A DNA stretch of 64,000 bases, from NCBI RefSeq assembly GCF_031143425.1, contig NC_090445.1, forward strand, positions 823,396,817 to 823,460,816, written 5' to 3'. The notes beneath the pieces are model-generated. The model saw only the letters and a list, made by a program, of their open reading frames with translations, did no database searches and was not told where the DNA came from. Made by a program: the position numbers and the translations under genes. Each line of letters starts with the position of its first letter. The first letter of the stretch is position 1. Shown here piece by piece: positions 46,122-57,942 of this stretch. Source of the DNA: Pleurodeles waltl (lineage: Eukaryota; Chordata; Amphibia; Caudata; Salamandridae).

Positions 46122-48776
46122 TATTGTCTTTTTTTAACTGTCTGATCATCCTAAGGTTACTAAAAAGGGTTCCCTTGGTAGCAATAAAGTCTTATTGGTA
46201 CAGACAATCCCAACCACGACATTACATTTTAAATCCTGATTTTGTGGTGCCCCAAATCATGCAGTCTTTATGTGCAATGCCTACCAGTAAAGACGATATG
46301 TAACTCCTACACCTTGTAACCCTCGTTGTTTAATGTAACTTTTCTTTTACAATGATTTACACACTTGTATTTATTGTGCCTGTATAATGTGTGTATTTGA
46401 TGTAAAGGGCTCTGACACACTTCATTCAGATGAATACCACTATAAAAGTATTCAATAAAAACAAATTTGTAAGTGTTATTTAAATCATTATTTGTGCAAT
46501 TACTCATGCTAAATACATCTGACATTCTTACAGTGCATACATGTCCCTTACATACAGGGGTGAAACAGTCATAGTTTCTCTTAAGCACTTGTGATAACCA
46601 GCTGTGTGCTTTTGTTTCCTGCCATGCATTAGCATCCAGGTGTTAGGCTCCAGATAGCTCCCAGACAAGATGATGCTCCAACCTAAGGAGGGCTCGTGGA
46701 CCCTTAAAATAGGCCTTTGTTCTGGGCCCCACTGGAAGTGAAAATAAGAAAGCCTTTTATTGCTTGCAGGTTGCTGCTTAGAATGCTGAATATGTCCCAA
46801 TGTGGGCAAATTACACCAGAACAAATTTAGCATATTTTACTGGGGCCTGCCCAGATACTGGATCCTGCACAATAGTAGCTGTGGGATCTGGGATCCCCAT
46901 CTTATACACTGCATACAAAATGAAGAGAAGGGAAGGTAAAAAGTGGGGGACATGTGCCATTTCTCCTTGGAATATGAAAAATGGTTTCAATAACTTTGGA
47001 GGAGCGGCAACTATTCTTACATTTTCACCTCCCCAAAAGTGACAACATTCTCACCAGAAAAACTAAACGCAATTGAAAGAAACTGGTCTCTCGTGATCCT
47101 AAGTGCCTTCAACCCAAGGCCGGACTGTCCTGTTATTCCACCGGGCATTTCCCCAGTGGGCAGGAGCCGTCGGAGGCCGGTTAAGAAAACACAGGGCTGG
47201 GGCTGGCGCGCCCCTCACTTTCTCCAGCTCCATTAGGTTAATTGCAGCAAGCCGATCGGGTTTGGAGAGAGAGAGACAGAGAAAGGAAGGGGGGTGGATA
47301 GAAAGAAACAGAGGGAGAGACATAAAGGAGAGAGCTAGAGCAAGGAGAGGGAAGGAGTTGGGCAGGTTTCAGCATTTTTGCCAGGGCTACTTTTGGGTCT
47401 CTAGTCAGGCCCTCTAGTGAGACTCTCTCACTGCCCACCCCTACCTGGAAGGCAGCCGGCTCCACTCTCTTCGGGCCTGGGTGTGGAGGAGCAGCTGCCC
47501 GGCCCATATGCATGGGCGTAGGAAGTGTGGGGGACGCGGGGGATATGTCCCCCCCAGATTTTGGAGTGGGGGGGACACGGGGGACAAGGGTGGGGGGGAC
47601 GAGGGGACAGAAGAATTTTCCCTTCTGTTCTGTAATTCGCAGGGCCATTAGCGCCGCGTGAAAGCGCTACCTATACTGGCCCTGCACTTGACCTGTGACC
47701 TGCCTCCAGGACACTTGCCCTCTGCCCTTTTGTTGTGCTGAGGCACCCAAGGGATTCCTTCTCACCTTGCCGCCACAGCTGCCTGCAGTCTGCACTTCTG
47801 AGAACAAAGGGAGAAGAGAGGCCCTTTGTTGATTGCTGTCTGCATCCCGTCCCTCCTGAGCCCTACCCTTCCCTTGAAAATCGAACCCTGAAGACAGCAG
47901 CAAGATTTGAGAAGGTAAAGAGGTTTGGGTAATTAAATAAAGTATTGCCAAGTAACTCCCTTTCTTTTTAAATCCAGTGCTGTGTTGCAGAGTATCTCCC
48001 TTTCTAAAAACAGTGTTTTTGAGTTACTGTGAGATATAAGCCGGGCAGGCTTTAGTGCGCTGGTGGCACCCTGTGCAGCAATGTTTGTTAGGGCACCAGT
48101 TTCTGTCACCACTCTCTTCTCTCCTCTGTCTCCAGCTTGCCTGCCCCAGAGCTAATTATTGTCCCCTAAGCTGACATCCTGCCTCCCCAACATTTCGGTC
48201 CCCTGTCTCTCCCTCAGCCTTCCTGGTATTTGTGAAAGCCCGCTCTAAAGGCCAAGGGCTGTCTGTAAATCTCATTTCCTGCCAATGGCCTGTGGATGGA
48301 AGCCAGCACTGGCGCAGCTCACAGGCTTTGCAGGACTTCACAGGCTGTGGTGGTACAGAGCCTGGCACTGCTGGATAGACGGCAGAGAGACTAGCACACA
48401 GCACGGGTCCCAGGAAGAACCAGATGGCCTGAGAGATGGACAAGGCTAGGTAAGGCAGCAGGGCCGGCTCTAGGGCGATGCAACCGGTGCCGCTGCACCG
48501 GGTGCTGACTTAGGATGGGGGTGCTGTGATTGGAAGTATATTCTGACTTTAAAAGCACCTGTTGGGTGTTCCTTGCCATCAACAGTTTTCAGGCAACTAT
48601 AAAAATCTCAAGATAATTCCGGTGATTAATTGTCTTCCTGAAGAGAGATTGAAGTTTTGTCTAGTCAGAGTTTTGACTCATCATAACGTACAGGGTTACT
48701 ATGCCTGCTACAAAGAACGTCTACATGCAGATCACAAAGTCTGTATAATGTGAATAGGTCAGTGGGTTACTGCTTT
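46122..48776 (+). other. CALHM1 intron 1, mixed decayed repeats
   Basis: No gene. 47264-47350 is a GA-rich purine tract. 47517-47612 is extremely G-rich with a central CCCCCCC run. A CAGGGCCGGCTCTAG at about 48461 looks like a hAT-type left terminus, but no right end was found. 48590-48776 is the old repeat also seen at 41105-41260. Confidence 0.5.
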
Positions 48777-51215
48777 TGTCAGATGCAGGAAAGTACCCTC
48801 TTTTTGGCATGGTTACCCCACTTTTGACTGTGTTCACTGGGATCCTGCTAACCAGGACCCCAGTGCTCTCTCCCATTAAATTTGGTTGTTTGGACCACAC
48901 ACACCCCACATTTAGCGTACTGGTGCCCCTTATAAGTCCCTAGTTTATGGTACCCAGGGCATTGGGGGATCAGGGGTTCCCCATGGGCTGCAGCATGTAT
49001 TATGCCACCCATAGGAGCCCATGTAAACCATGTCTGGAGGCCTGCAATTGCAGCCTGCGTGAAAAGGTGCATGCACCCTTTCACTTCAGGTCACTGCACC
49101 AGGTCACTCTAAGTCACCTCTATGGCAGGCCCTCCTAGCCAGAGGGCAGGGTGCAAGTACCTGTGTGTGAGGGCACCTCTGGAGGAGCAGAGGTGCCCCC
49201 ACGAACTCCAGCTACATTTTCCTGGACCTCGTGAGTGCAGAGACGCCATTTTACGAGTGTACTGGACATAGGTCACTCCCTCTGTCCAGCTACATAATGG
49301 CAACTCAGAACCTGGGCATGTTTGGTAACAAACATGTCAGAATCATACCCCAATCCTATTGTCAGTATTGTTTGTATGATTCCATGCACTTTGGGGGCTC
49401 CTTAGAGGATCCCCAGCATTGCTCCTATCAGCTTTCTAGGGTTTTCCGGGCAGCCCATGCTGCTGCCACCCCTCAGACAGATTTCTGCCCTCCTTCTGCT
49501 GCTTGAGCAGCTAATGCTCAGGAAGGCAGAACAAAGGATTTCCTTTGGAAGAGGGAGGCAACACCCTCTCCATTTGGAAATAGGTGTTACAAGGGTTGGG
49601 AGGGGTACCCTCGCCAAGCTAATGGTATGCTCTGAAGGGCCTCCTTGCATAAACCAGTCTGTACCAGTTCAGGGACCTCAGCCCCTACTCTGGCGCGAAA
49701 CTGGACAATGGAAATGGGTGTAACCACTCCCCTGTCCATCACCACCCCAGGGGTGGTGCCTGGAGCTCCTCCAGGTGGCCACTTGATTCTGCCATCTTGA
49801 ATCCAAGGTGGGCAGAGGCCTCTGTGAGCATACGAGTGGCCAGGTCAGGCAGGTGACGTCACAGCCCCCTCCTAGGTGGTCACCCTGCTATGTGACCAAT
49901 CCCCCTTTCTGGGCTATTTAGGGTTTGCCTCTTGGGTAGGTCCTCAGATTCAATGTGCAAGATTCCAGCAGGACTCCTCTGCAACGTTTACTTTGACTTC
50001 TGGCCACTGGAACCGCAACTGGACTTCACAGGAACCTACAATCTGCAGCTCCAGCAGCGACTTCACCCTGCAGCATTGTTTCTCCAGCTCCTTCCAGCAA
50101 CTGCAACAATTAGCCCGGCTGTGCTTCCTCTGAGGGCAGCAAGTCTTCAGTCTGCATGAGAAGAAAGAAGGAAAATTCCTTGGAGCGAAGGAGTCACTTA
50201 CCTGCATCTGCAGGCACCAACTGCAACAACGACCAGCTGCGTGGATCTCCTCTGCTCCTGAGCTGCGTGAATCCTGCATCAGGGGGTGATAGTCTGGAGT
50301 GGTCTCCTTGGTCCTCTCTACCAGCTGTCCAACTTTGGAGTAGGTAGGCCCTTGCCTTCCCATGCAGGACAGTACCCCCATGCACCGCGTCTCTTGCAGC
50401 TACCAAGGCCTGTTGATATCTCCTCCAAGGGATCTTCAGGCTCCATGTAGCCCCAGTCCCCAGCACTCTTCTCTGTGAAGCACAGCCCTCAACGTGCTTC
50501 GCCTGCGACATGGGACCTCTCTTCATGTGTGCTGCGTGGGCCTCTCTGCAGCTCCTGGGCTCCTTGCCTGTAGGTCTTCTGTGGGGGCTGCCTCTCCTTC
50601 TCCAGACTCTCTGCCTTGCTGAGGGTCACCTGGGACTCCCCTCCATGGGTTAAGTCCCCCTGGACCTTGCTGGTCCCCGGCAGCTCCACTTTTGTCCTAC
50701 TGTGACATTTGCCTTTGCCAAGGCTTGCTGGTTGGTTTTTCACACCACAGACTGACTGCAATTCTTCATCCCGCATGGGACGTCGACTGCATCACCTAGG
50801 AACACTTCATCTGCTCCAGTGCTGCACTGCTGACCGTCTTCATCTCCGGGCCAAGCAACTCCTGCATCCACAGATGGGTGGGTAGTGGCTCCTGCCACGA
50901 CCGGACACTCCTACGTAAACTGGACTTGGTCCCCTTCTTTTCCAAGTCTTCCTCTTCCAAGACCCACCTCTAGCTTCTTGCAGTCTTGCCTGCGTTTTGC
51001 AATATCCTTCTCTGAAGTCCTTTTGGTGGGTTGGGGAAAAACCAGTAACTTACCTCTTTTCTCCTGGTCACTGGAGGGCACTCTGGTACTTACCTTTGGG
51101 GTTTCCTAGTTCCTGCAGCTCCCCTCTACAGATTCCACTTCCTTGCGTGGGGACCCAGCTTTCGCATTCCACTTTTTTAGTATATGGTCTGGTCCCCCCT
51201 AGGCCTTCAGTATAG
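48777..51215 (+). mobile_element. LTR, 3'-truncated, distant relative of 37091 family
   Basis: Starts TGTCAGATGCAGG and goes through GGCATGGTTACCCC, CTGCTAACCAGGACCCCAG, CTTATAAGTCCCTAG, GGCTGCAGCATGTATTATG and AAGTCACCTCTATGGCAGGC. The word order parallels the LTR at 37091-39446 (GCTAACCAG, TTATAAGTCC.TA, AAGTCAC.CCTATGG, AGGGCAGGG), so the two look like diverged members of one superfamily. A promoter-like cluster lies at 49854-49920. Similarity to an LTR layout stops near 51215 (CCCCCCTAGGCCTTCAGTATA) without a polyA signal, suggesting 3' truncation. It is inserted in the old repeat that ends at 48776. Confidence 0.6.
49854..49920 (+). promoter_or_regulatory. CRE, CCAAT and TATTTA promoter cluster in LTR
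   Basis: A perfect cAMP-response element TGACGTCA (49854-49861) is followed by CCAAT (49896-49900) and a TATA-like CTATTTA (49914-49920), all on the plus strand with plausible spacing. This is the core promoter expected in the LTR. Activity is inference. Confidence 0.55.
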
Positions 51216-52769
51216 TAAAGTCACCTACACACTGCAAAGAGAGCAGAGCAGTTCCACCAGTTTCTCAGAGATGACCAGCGAGGAAGTGTTTATCCCGTGG
51301 GTTCAGACCAGGCCGTCCCTTGGGGGAAGGGCTCATTCTACCTGCGGTTGGCCTACATGTAGACTCAAGAGCGGACATGAAGTGCATGAGACGGCCATGT
51401 CCCCTGAATTACCTCTCGCGACTCCTCCAGAGAGAGCAGAAGCTCCAAATACGGAAAGGGCTATCCGGCGAATGACGTCAGAACAGGCCTCAGATCCCAA
51501 GCAGGCGCCAAGCAGAGGCACATTGTAGAGCGCCTACTATTGAAGAAGACTGACTAGAACAGGTGTTTTTTGTCAATGAAAGGATCCTTTAAAATTGATA
51601 TATTGGTTCATCCACGCGTTCAGGAATCCAGTTCTGTACTAAATCTCAGTGAGAATGCAAGTACGTATATAAACGAAAATCTAAAGCCAGCGAAAAACTC
51701 TATGGACATTATTTAACGGACGGAAATGTTGTCCAGTCACGTACTTCGACGAGACCTCCACGCTCTAGGCCGTGCGTCCTGCTTCAGAACAGTAAAAGTA
51801 AACTCTGGCAGCCCTGGCACTGCCTGGAACGGAGGGGAGACCTTGGAGAGCGCCCCTGGCAGTACTGGGGTTCGGCCACAGCAGCAGAGGACGGAATGTG
51901 AAGAGAACTTTGACCTGTCGTATCTGTCAGGTGCGCGAGATTAACATAGAGATATGGGACATTTAGGACATTCCTGTCACTTCTTTGACCCATTGTCAAA
52001 ATCCTCCAGTTTGCACATAAGGCTTCACTTGTTATGGCATTAAAGATTTCCTTTACAGCTTGAAAAGTCTGCTGATGGGAGAGAATGCTGTAATAATGTT
52101 GCCTTGAATACAGGCGTGCCACATACCACAGAAATACACCCCGGCACTAGCAGCCTTCATTTCTAGTGCGGCGCGTTCATTTCAGAAGAACAATGAAAGA
52201 AAAAAACTCGACCTTTCTAAACATTGTACCAATTTGGTAATGGTTATGAAATCTAAACTCCATAGGTGCAGAGTTTACCAAACCAAATGTTGGCAAACTG
52301 AATAGATGCAAAACACAGTTTCAATTCACAAAGTGTAATTATTCAGACGGAGCAGACACTATAAAGAGCCCCCACTTTGTGTTACTCTCTGGTGATTTAA
52401 TAGCTTTGAAAATGACATTTGACTGCAGTGTATGGGTGTACAAGATTAATTTTCAAAAATCTGCGTTTCACAAAGTGCATTTGGTCGTAAATATAGGTTT
52501 ATGGCCAAGTTTATCTTTTTGAAGCCAGCTAAGAATTTGTAAAGGGATTCCTAGAAGGCACAATCCCATTTATACGTGCACAGCTCTATACCAGGAGTCT
52601 CCACACCAGTACATTCCACTCAAGAGGTGGGAAAGAGCTCATTACACGGGAAGGTTGGTTGGCCTAGGAAGTTTGTAAATTCCCCAAAACAGCTAGATGT
52701 TGGCATTCACAAATTGCTGTATGTTAGAATATCACTGGCCAAATAACATCTGATCGAAGTATTGTGCTC
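51216..52769 (+). other. CALHM1 intron 1, nothing recognised
   Basis: No coding sequence or clear repeat ends. A block near 52480-52510 resembles, inverted, one near 6612. Confidence 0.45.
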
Positions 52770-52771
52770 TA

Positions 52772-52885
52772 ACTACCGTTGACAAAAATATTACTCCACT
52801 GCCAGTAGAATATCCATTATTAAAACCAGTGTCGCAATATTTTTGCAAGCGATGTTTAATACATAATATTTTTGTCAGAGGTAGT
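52772..52885. mobile_element. 114-bp Tc1/mariner-type MITE
   Basis: The left end ACTACCGTTGACAAAAATAT and the reverse complement of the right end (ACTACCTCTGACAAAAATAT) differ at two positions in over 20. Each end is preceded by TA (52770-52771 and 52886-52887), the target used by Tc1/mariner elements. Too short to code. Confidence 0.65.
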
Positions 52886-52887
52886 TA

Positions 52888-53650
52888 GTGAACACTATTC
52901 TGGTAAAAAAAAATACCTCACTAAACTCCTTTAATTTTCCTTGCACGGTGGAAAGAGGCTGTTTTCTTCACTCCAGCCAAGCGCTGATGTTGATATCTTC
53001 TAGGGTCAGAACGGGAACGGATCAGAACCGGTGTTGAAGGGGGTGCAGGACAACGGCTTTCTCCATATGGAAACATTATCTCCTGCTGGGGAGAATTGTG
53101 GTTTCATATGGCATCCTATCCACCTGTGTGAAGTTCTCTGCTATGGAGGACTCCACACGCAGGGAACAGGACACTTTAAAAAAATCACCTGACCCCCTCA
53201 CTAGTACGACTGCAAACCTGCACCAGGCGCAGCTATCCAGGCGTACTGCTGGGAATGTTCACGAGTGAGAAATAGTACTAAATATGCGCCCGCACATAGA
53301 CGTAAACGTACTGGTGGGGAGGGGTGTGGCTGTGTGTGCGCGCACATGCGTTACATGTATTTATTTATTTATTGTCTTATATACTTCATTCAACTAGCTT
53401 TCTGATAGCTGCCCAATGCATATTTAAAACAAACTCACATTTATATCCTCTGTGGTAGCCTATAAATAAGCAATGTTAGCACGTATACAACATTTGCCAC
53501 ATAGCAGCACAACCGATCTGTACATATGATAAGGGAGAGTGATGCTTGTTAGTAAAATTACTCAGCAACAGGATACTAGTTGTATAGAAGTCGGTGAAGA
53601 TAGCACCAGATCCCAGATAAGAGAGGAGGAGAGTATGCATGGATCCAAAA
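52888..53650 (+). other. CALHM1 intron 1, nothing recognised
   Basis: A short TTTA-rich tract (53358-53373) is the only visible structure. Confidence 0.45.
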
Positions 53651-53770
53651 GAGAGAAGGAACCCCTCGTATATTCTTTCCAGAAGCCTCCCTTGCTAATT
53701 TAGAGGGGGCAACTCATTTGTTAAAAGGACCCTTACCCACAAGGGTAAGTTAGTGGCATGCTGCATTATC
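53651..53770 (-). repeat. Penelope-like terminal repeat, left copy
   Basis: Shares with 59186-59306 the run GAGAGA.GGAACCC, then TTCC.AGA.CCT.CCTT, TTTGTTAAA.GGAC.CT, ACCCACAAGGGT.AGTTAGT and GGCATGCTGCAT, allowing mismatches. Placed just before a hairpin (CACCCAGG.TAC/GTACCTGGGTG) at 53779-53806. Confidence 0.6.
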
Positions 53771-54395
53771 GGGTGCTCACCCAGGGTACCTCATGTACCT
53801 GGGTGGGCTCCACGTTGGTGAATAATGGAGCTCTTTTCATTATTTTCTTAAGGTGGGATCTGGGGTTAAGATTGCTTTTAGGAATCCAGTCAGTTCGAGT
53901 CCTTTGTTCCTTTATTGGCAAGATTGCAAACAGGTGGTCTGTTGTGAATGGAGTGATTATGGGCTCCTACATCAACGATGGTCCACATGTTTCAGCCAAC
54001 ACATGTAATGCCTTATGGTCAAATGGATTTCTTCAGGACCAGAAAGAAAAGTCTATCTCTACTTGTACTGTCTAATTAAGTTTTTGATTTTTGTACATCC
54101 TGCACTATTTGTGCTTGGCATTTATTATTAAATTACACTGATGCCTCATTCATACTTGCATGCCGTGCTTACAGACCATACTGGTATTCTCATCAGTTTT
54201 AAGCTGAAAGTTGAAGGGAGAGGCTTGGTTAAATTGTTCATTCAATATATACCTCTTTTGGTGAATGTTTGTGATAAGCACTAACATACAAATAAATAGT
54301 GAACTCACGGTGGTGCGCGTTATTTATCCAGACCACTCTTCTCTAACTCTATAAATACAGATGTTCTCATTCCAGACTCTTATAAAGGTGACATG

Positions 54396-54463
54396 GGGCC
54401 AGATGTAGCAAAGGTTTTTACCCATTCTGTGTCTATGGGAAAAAGTGTTCGTACATATGGCCC
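54396..54463. mobile_element. 68-bp MITE, ATG target duplication
   Basis: Second copy of the 5338-5405 MITE, identical in length and at most positions. Flanked by ATG on both sides (54393-54395 and 54464-54466). Inserted into the 3' part of the Penelope-like element, so it is younger than that element. Confidence 0.75.
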
Positions 54464-55674
54464 ATGGTATCCTTTAAAACACGTGTGTAGCTCATGCGGT
54501 AACACCCACTCATAATGCATACATCCTCAATGTTTATATCCAAGCCCCATAGAGCCTTAAAGGTGGGCGGAGGCCCTAGTCGCACGCTGCAGGAGACAAC
54601 GTTTGAGAGAAAGATGATTTAAAAGTATAATTCAATCCTTATTGTCTAGGCATACATGTTCTCAGAAGCCTTCAGCCCCCCTCACTTATTTCATCAAGGG
54701 AACGTGCCCAGCAGGAACCTTTTTGCGCCCTGCTGTATGCTACTTGTGTGTGCAACCTAATGCTAGTTAAGCATCTCCCTGGTTATGTGAGTTGTCAGTG
54801 CGATATGCTCATGTAATCGCTTATGTTTCTCTTGTAGCATTTTTTTCATCGTTATTCAGAAAAATGTCCAAAAGGTTGTGCCATAATATGGCATACAATG
54901 CTTCTGGATGCATAGTGCTCTAAAGGATAACACCCTGATTGTAAAGGAGTAGCCTACATTTAGTTATACACAATTGTGTATATGGCATTCAATGGTACAG
55001 TATGTATATGGTTCTACAGTGTAAAACCCCCGATTGCAAATGAGTAGCCTACATATACTTAAGCACAATCGTACTTACCATTTAAATGGGAAAGACTACA
55101 ACTCAGGTCGGTATACTTACTAGAAAGTCTGCGCTTGTTTCTTATACCGAAATGCAGTATTCAATGTTGCTGGATGTCCAAGGGTCAATAATATAGCACC
55201 TTGATTGTAAAAAATAAAATACTTATAGTTATGCACAATTTTGCCCAACCATTTTGATCCTCAAGACTATAACTCAGGTTGGTTAAGCTCATCGAGATGT
55301 CAGGACTTATTTTTCTGGGAACTCCGGGTACGCTATATAGACTTGACCCATGATTCTTAAAAATATGTTGTAAGAATCTCTAACTTTTCCATTTCAAAAT
55401 TGTTGTTGTGTGCAATCCTTAATTACAGTTGGGTTGATCCTATTTTTTGTGACATCCTGTCTGTCTGATTGGTTTAGGCTAGCAACCACTGGTTGCATGA
55501 CCCCCTCCACCACAGTGTCTTAGGTAACTATCCTAGATGAAACAAGAATAATAATTATAGTATATTACTCCATGCAATATCATCATACAATCCTTTTGTG
55601 CAGAAAGCCTGAATGTCCATTTTCATACTTTTTCCAAATAATGTTGCTTCAGAGTTTTTGTTATCGCTTTCTAG

Positions 55675-55923
55675 TCACTCAATTACAACCAATTTTAGAT
55701 CATCCATTGTGTGTCTCATTTTTATGTAGTGGCAGGCCATTTTAGTGATGGTTCTCTTAAATCTTATATTACTATGATGCTCCCCTATATGGATTTTTTC
55801 CTTTGTGCAGGTCATTCCCATATAACTAAGACTGCCATGGCAGTTGACCATATACATTATGTGTGTTGAATTGCAGTTTGTATGCCTCTTCAATGTCCAT
55901 TGAACTTTTAATCCTAACTCCAA
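55675..55923 (-). pseudogene. GIY-YIG endonuclease of Penelope-like element
   Basis: The 82-codon frame contains NSTHIMYMVNCHGSLSYMGM followed by TCTKEKIHIGEHHSNIR. The GIY-YIG core appears as IMY...SYMGM, and the downstream Arg is altered while the EHHSNI motif is kept. This nuclease would nick the target during insertion. It lies directly downstream of the RT pieces, as expected. It ends at a stop just before an AT-rich 3' region. Confidence 0.7.
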
Positions 55924-56170
55924 TGTCTTGGTCGAGCTGGTGGGATGACATACACTACACTGGCCACATGGGTAATGTCCTACTTCTGTAGGAAGGTACC
56001 GTGCATTAGGAATAAGTTGTGCATTTGTTTTTCGTCTTTGTTCTCTTGTATGTGTCTCTGAGACTTTTTGCCCAAAATTTCAGTAGAGTGTTTTTGTCTG
56101 GGAGCATGTGATGCCTATCAGTGTGTAGGGCACCCAATAAACAGAACGTCATTAATGTGCCTCTTTCAAA

Positions 56171-57154
56171 TTATGATGTTGTTCTGAAAGGATTTGAGGT
56201 ATTAAGGATAATCATCCTTTCGCAGTCATACATGTATAAGCCTACTATACTGGGAGCAAATGTACTACCCATGGAACTACCGCAGGTTTGTTGATATATT
56301 GAGCCCTCATACTCAAAAACGTTTTTTGTCAATGCTAGTCTTACGCAGTCCATCAAGAAATGTCATGGGGTAAAATAATCCTAATGCGCAGAATAGAGGA
56401 TTTCTTGTAGGACCTGTAGTTATCCTCCTGGAATAAGCTTGCACAGAAACGTTCTATATCTAAGCATATAAGAACATTTGTCTCCTGGGTTAATGCTGAT
56501 GCTTTTTAGGACGACTAACACATTTGTAGCATCTTTTAGGTAGGTTGGAGTGATCTGTACCATGTGTTTTAGGAAGAAATCAACAAACTGTGAAAACGGT
56601 TTTAAAAACAGACCCTATGTCGGAAACTATTGTGTGTACCAGAAAGGGCATCCTGTTTTTGTGTACTTTACAGAATGTGTAAAACTATGTTGTTCTCAAG
56701 TATACAGTTGTCAAGAAATCAGCCTCCTGCTTACATATCCAGCTCCACATTTCTGCTTTTTCCAACATGGTTTTGATTTCCCTTTTGAGCTGAAGTGTAG
56801 GGTCTGTGTTTAGAATTCTGTAGTTCTTCTTGTCCCTGAGAAAGAAGATGCATTCCTTCCTATATTTTATGGTGGATTGTAATGTAATGCCCCCTTGTTT
56901 GTCAGCAGGTTTTATCACTCCTTGTCTGACCTTAGTACCTCTATTGCCTTTTTCTCCTCTCTCTACATATTATGAAAAGTCTTAATATCGCTGAAGTCTG
57001 TGGCTTCTACTTCATGAAATACTGCTTGTTCAAATGCTAAGATCTCAATCAGGACTGCCAATATTGATGAGCCGAAGGGTGACTTCTTTCCTAAGCCTGT
57101 GTTCACTTTATCACTCATATTCTCTATATTTTTAGAAAAAGCTTCCAGTGTCAA
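56171..57154 (-). pseudogene. Penelope-like reverse transcriptase, fragmented
   Basis: Pieces in order: 57154-56963, an N-terminal region (ENMSDKVNTGLGKKSPFGS); 56918-56685, with MIKPADKQGGITLQ, the conserved IIKPADKGG-type box of this family; an unlisted frame around 56600-56450 (FVDFFLKHMVQITPTYLKD). Last is 56356-56171, with YQQTCGSSMGSTFAPSIVGL, matching the QxxGxxMGSxxAP box. The aspartate-bearing catalytic segment after it cannot be read in one frame. Several frame shifts separate the pieces. Confidence 0.72.
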
Positions 57155-57224
57155 TTTTCTGAAAAAATCCCCTAAATCACTATGGAATCAAAATTTGTCC
57201 GGAATGGAGTGGAGTTGAATCCTA

Positions 57225-57942
57225 TGGCCAGATGTAGAAAGCCTTTTGCACGTCGCAAACTGCGAAAAACGCAGTTTGCGACGTGCAAAAGGCCTAACAC
57301 GATGCACAACCTCAAATTGCGAGTCGGTACCGACTCGCAATTTGAGGCTGCGGCTCGCAAATAGGAAGGGGTGTTCCCTTCCTATTTGCGACCGCATCGC
57401 CATGCTGAGTTGCTTTGTGACCGCGAATGTGGTCGCAAACCAACTCGCAGTTACCACCCACTTGAAGTGGGTGGTAACTCATTCGCAAAAGGGAAGGGGT
57501 CCCCATGGGACCCCTTCCCCTTTGTGAATGACGAAAAAAATGTTTTTTCAGAGCAGGCAGTGGTCCTATGGACCACTGCCTACTCTGAAAAAACCGAAAC
57601 CAAATGGTTTCGGAAGTTTTTCTTTTTGCAACTCGTTTTCCTTTAAGGAAAACGACCTGCAAAAAGAAAAAAAAAAACTGCTTTATTATAAAAGCAGTCA
57701 CAGACATGGAGGTCTGCTGTCTCCAGCAGGCCACCATACCTGTGAGTGCATGGACTCGCTATGGGGTCGCAAAATGCGACCCACCTCATTAGTATTCATG
57801 AGGTGGGTCTTTGCGACCCCATAGCGAGTCGCAGAAGGTGTCTGAGACACCTTTCTGCATGCACTTTTGCGAGTTGCAATTTGCGAGTCGGTATGACTCG
57901 CAAATTGCAAGTCGCAAAATTTTACCTACCTACATCTAGCCC
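57225..57942. mobile_element. Palindrome-chain element, Harbinger-like ends
   Basis: 718 bp bounded by TGGCCAGATGTAG and CTACATCTAGCCC, with CTA on both sides (57222-57224 and 57943-57945). Inside, consecutive inverted repeats cover nearly everything: 57241-57293 (24-bp arms, perfect), 57310-57347 (38-bp perfect palindrome), 57349-57396, 57450-57478, 57481-57529, 57543-57593, 57594-57613, 57634-57654, 57676-57697, about 57713-57733, 57753-57830 (21-bp outer arms with a nested 12-bp hairpin), 57831-57858 and 57865-57919 (25-bp arms). GCAAATTGCGAGTC and TTTGCGACCCC words recur. It is non-coding; open frames across it are accidental. Its ends match the 68-bp MITEs at 5338 and 54396. It splits the Penelope-like element. 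Confidence 0.85.

Noticed and set aside
47238..47648. 136-codon minus-strand frame
   Set aside because: Formed by G-rich and GA-rich low-complexity sequence (Pro/Ser/Leu runs). No motif.
53885..53905. GTTCGAGTCC resembling a tRNA B box
   Set aside because: No A box at proper distance and no cloverleaf could be drawn. Lies in Penelope-like 3' sequence.
53651..54100. Hammerhead ribozyme in Penelope-like terminal repeat
   Set aside because: Known for this class, so I looked for CTGATGA...GAAA cores on both strands of the repeats, but found none in proper arrangement.
57246..57737. Several overlapping 60-141-codon frames on both strands
   Set aside because: They cross the palindrome chain, and mirrored sequence gives mirrored frames. 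No protein motif.
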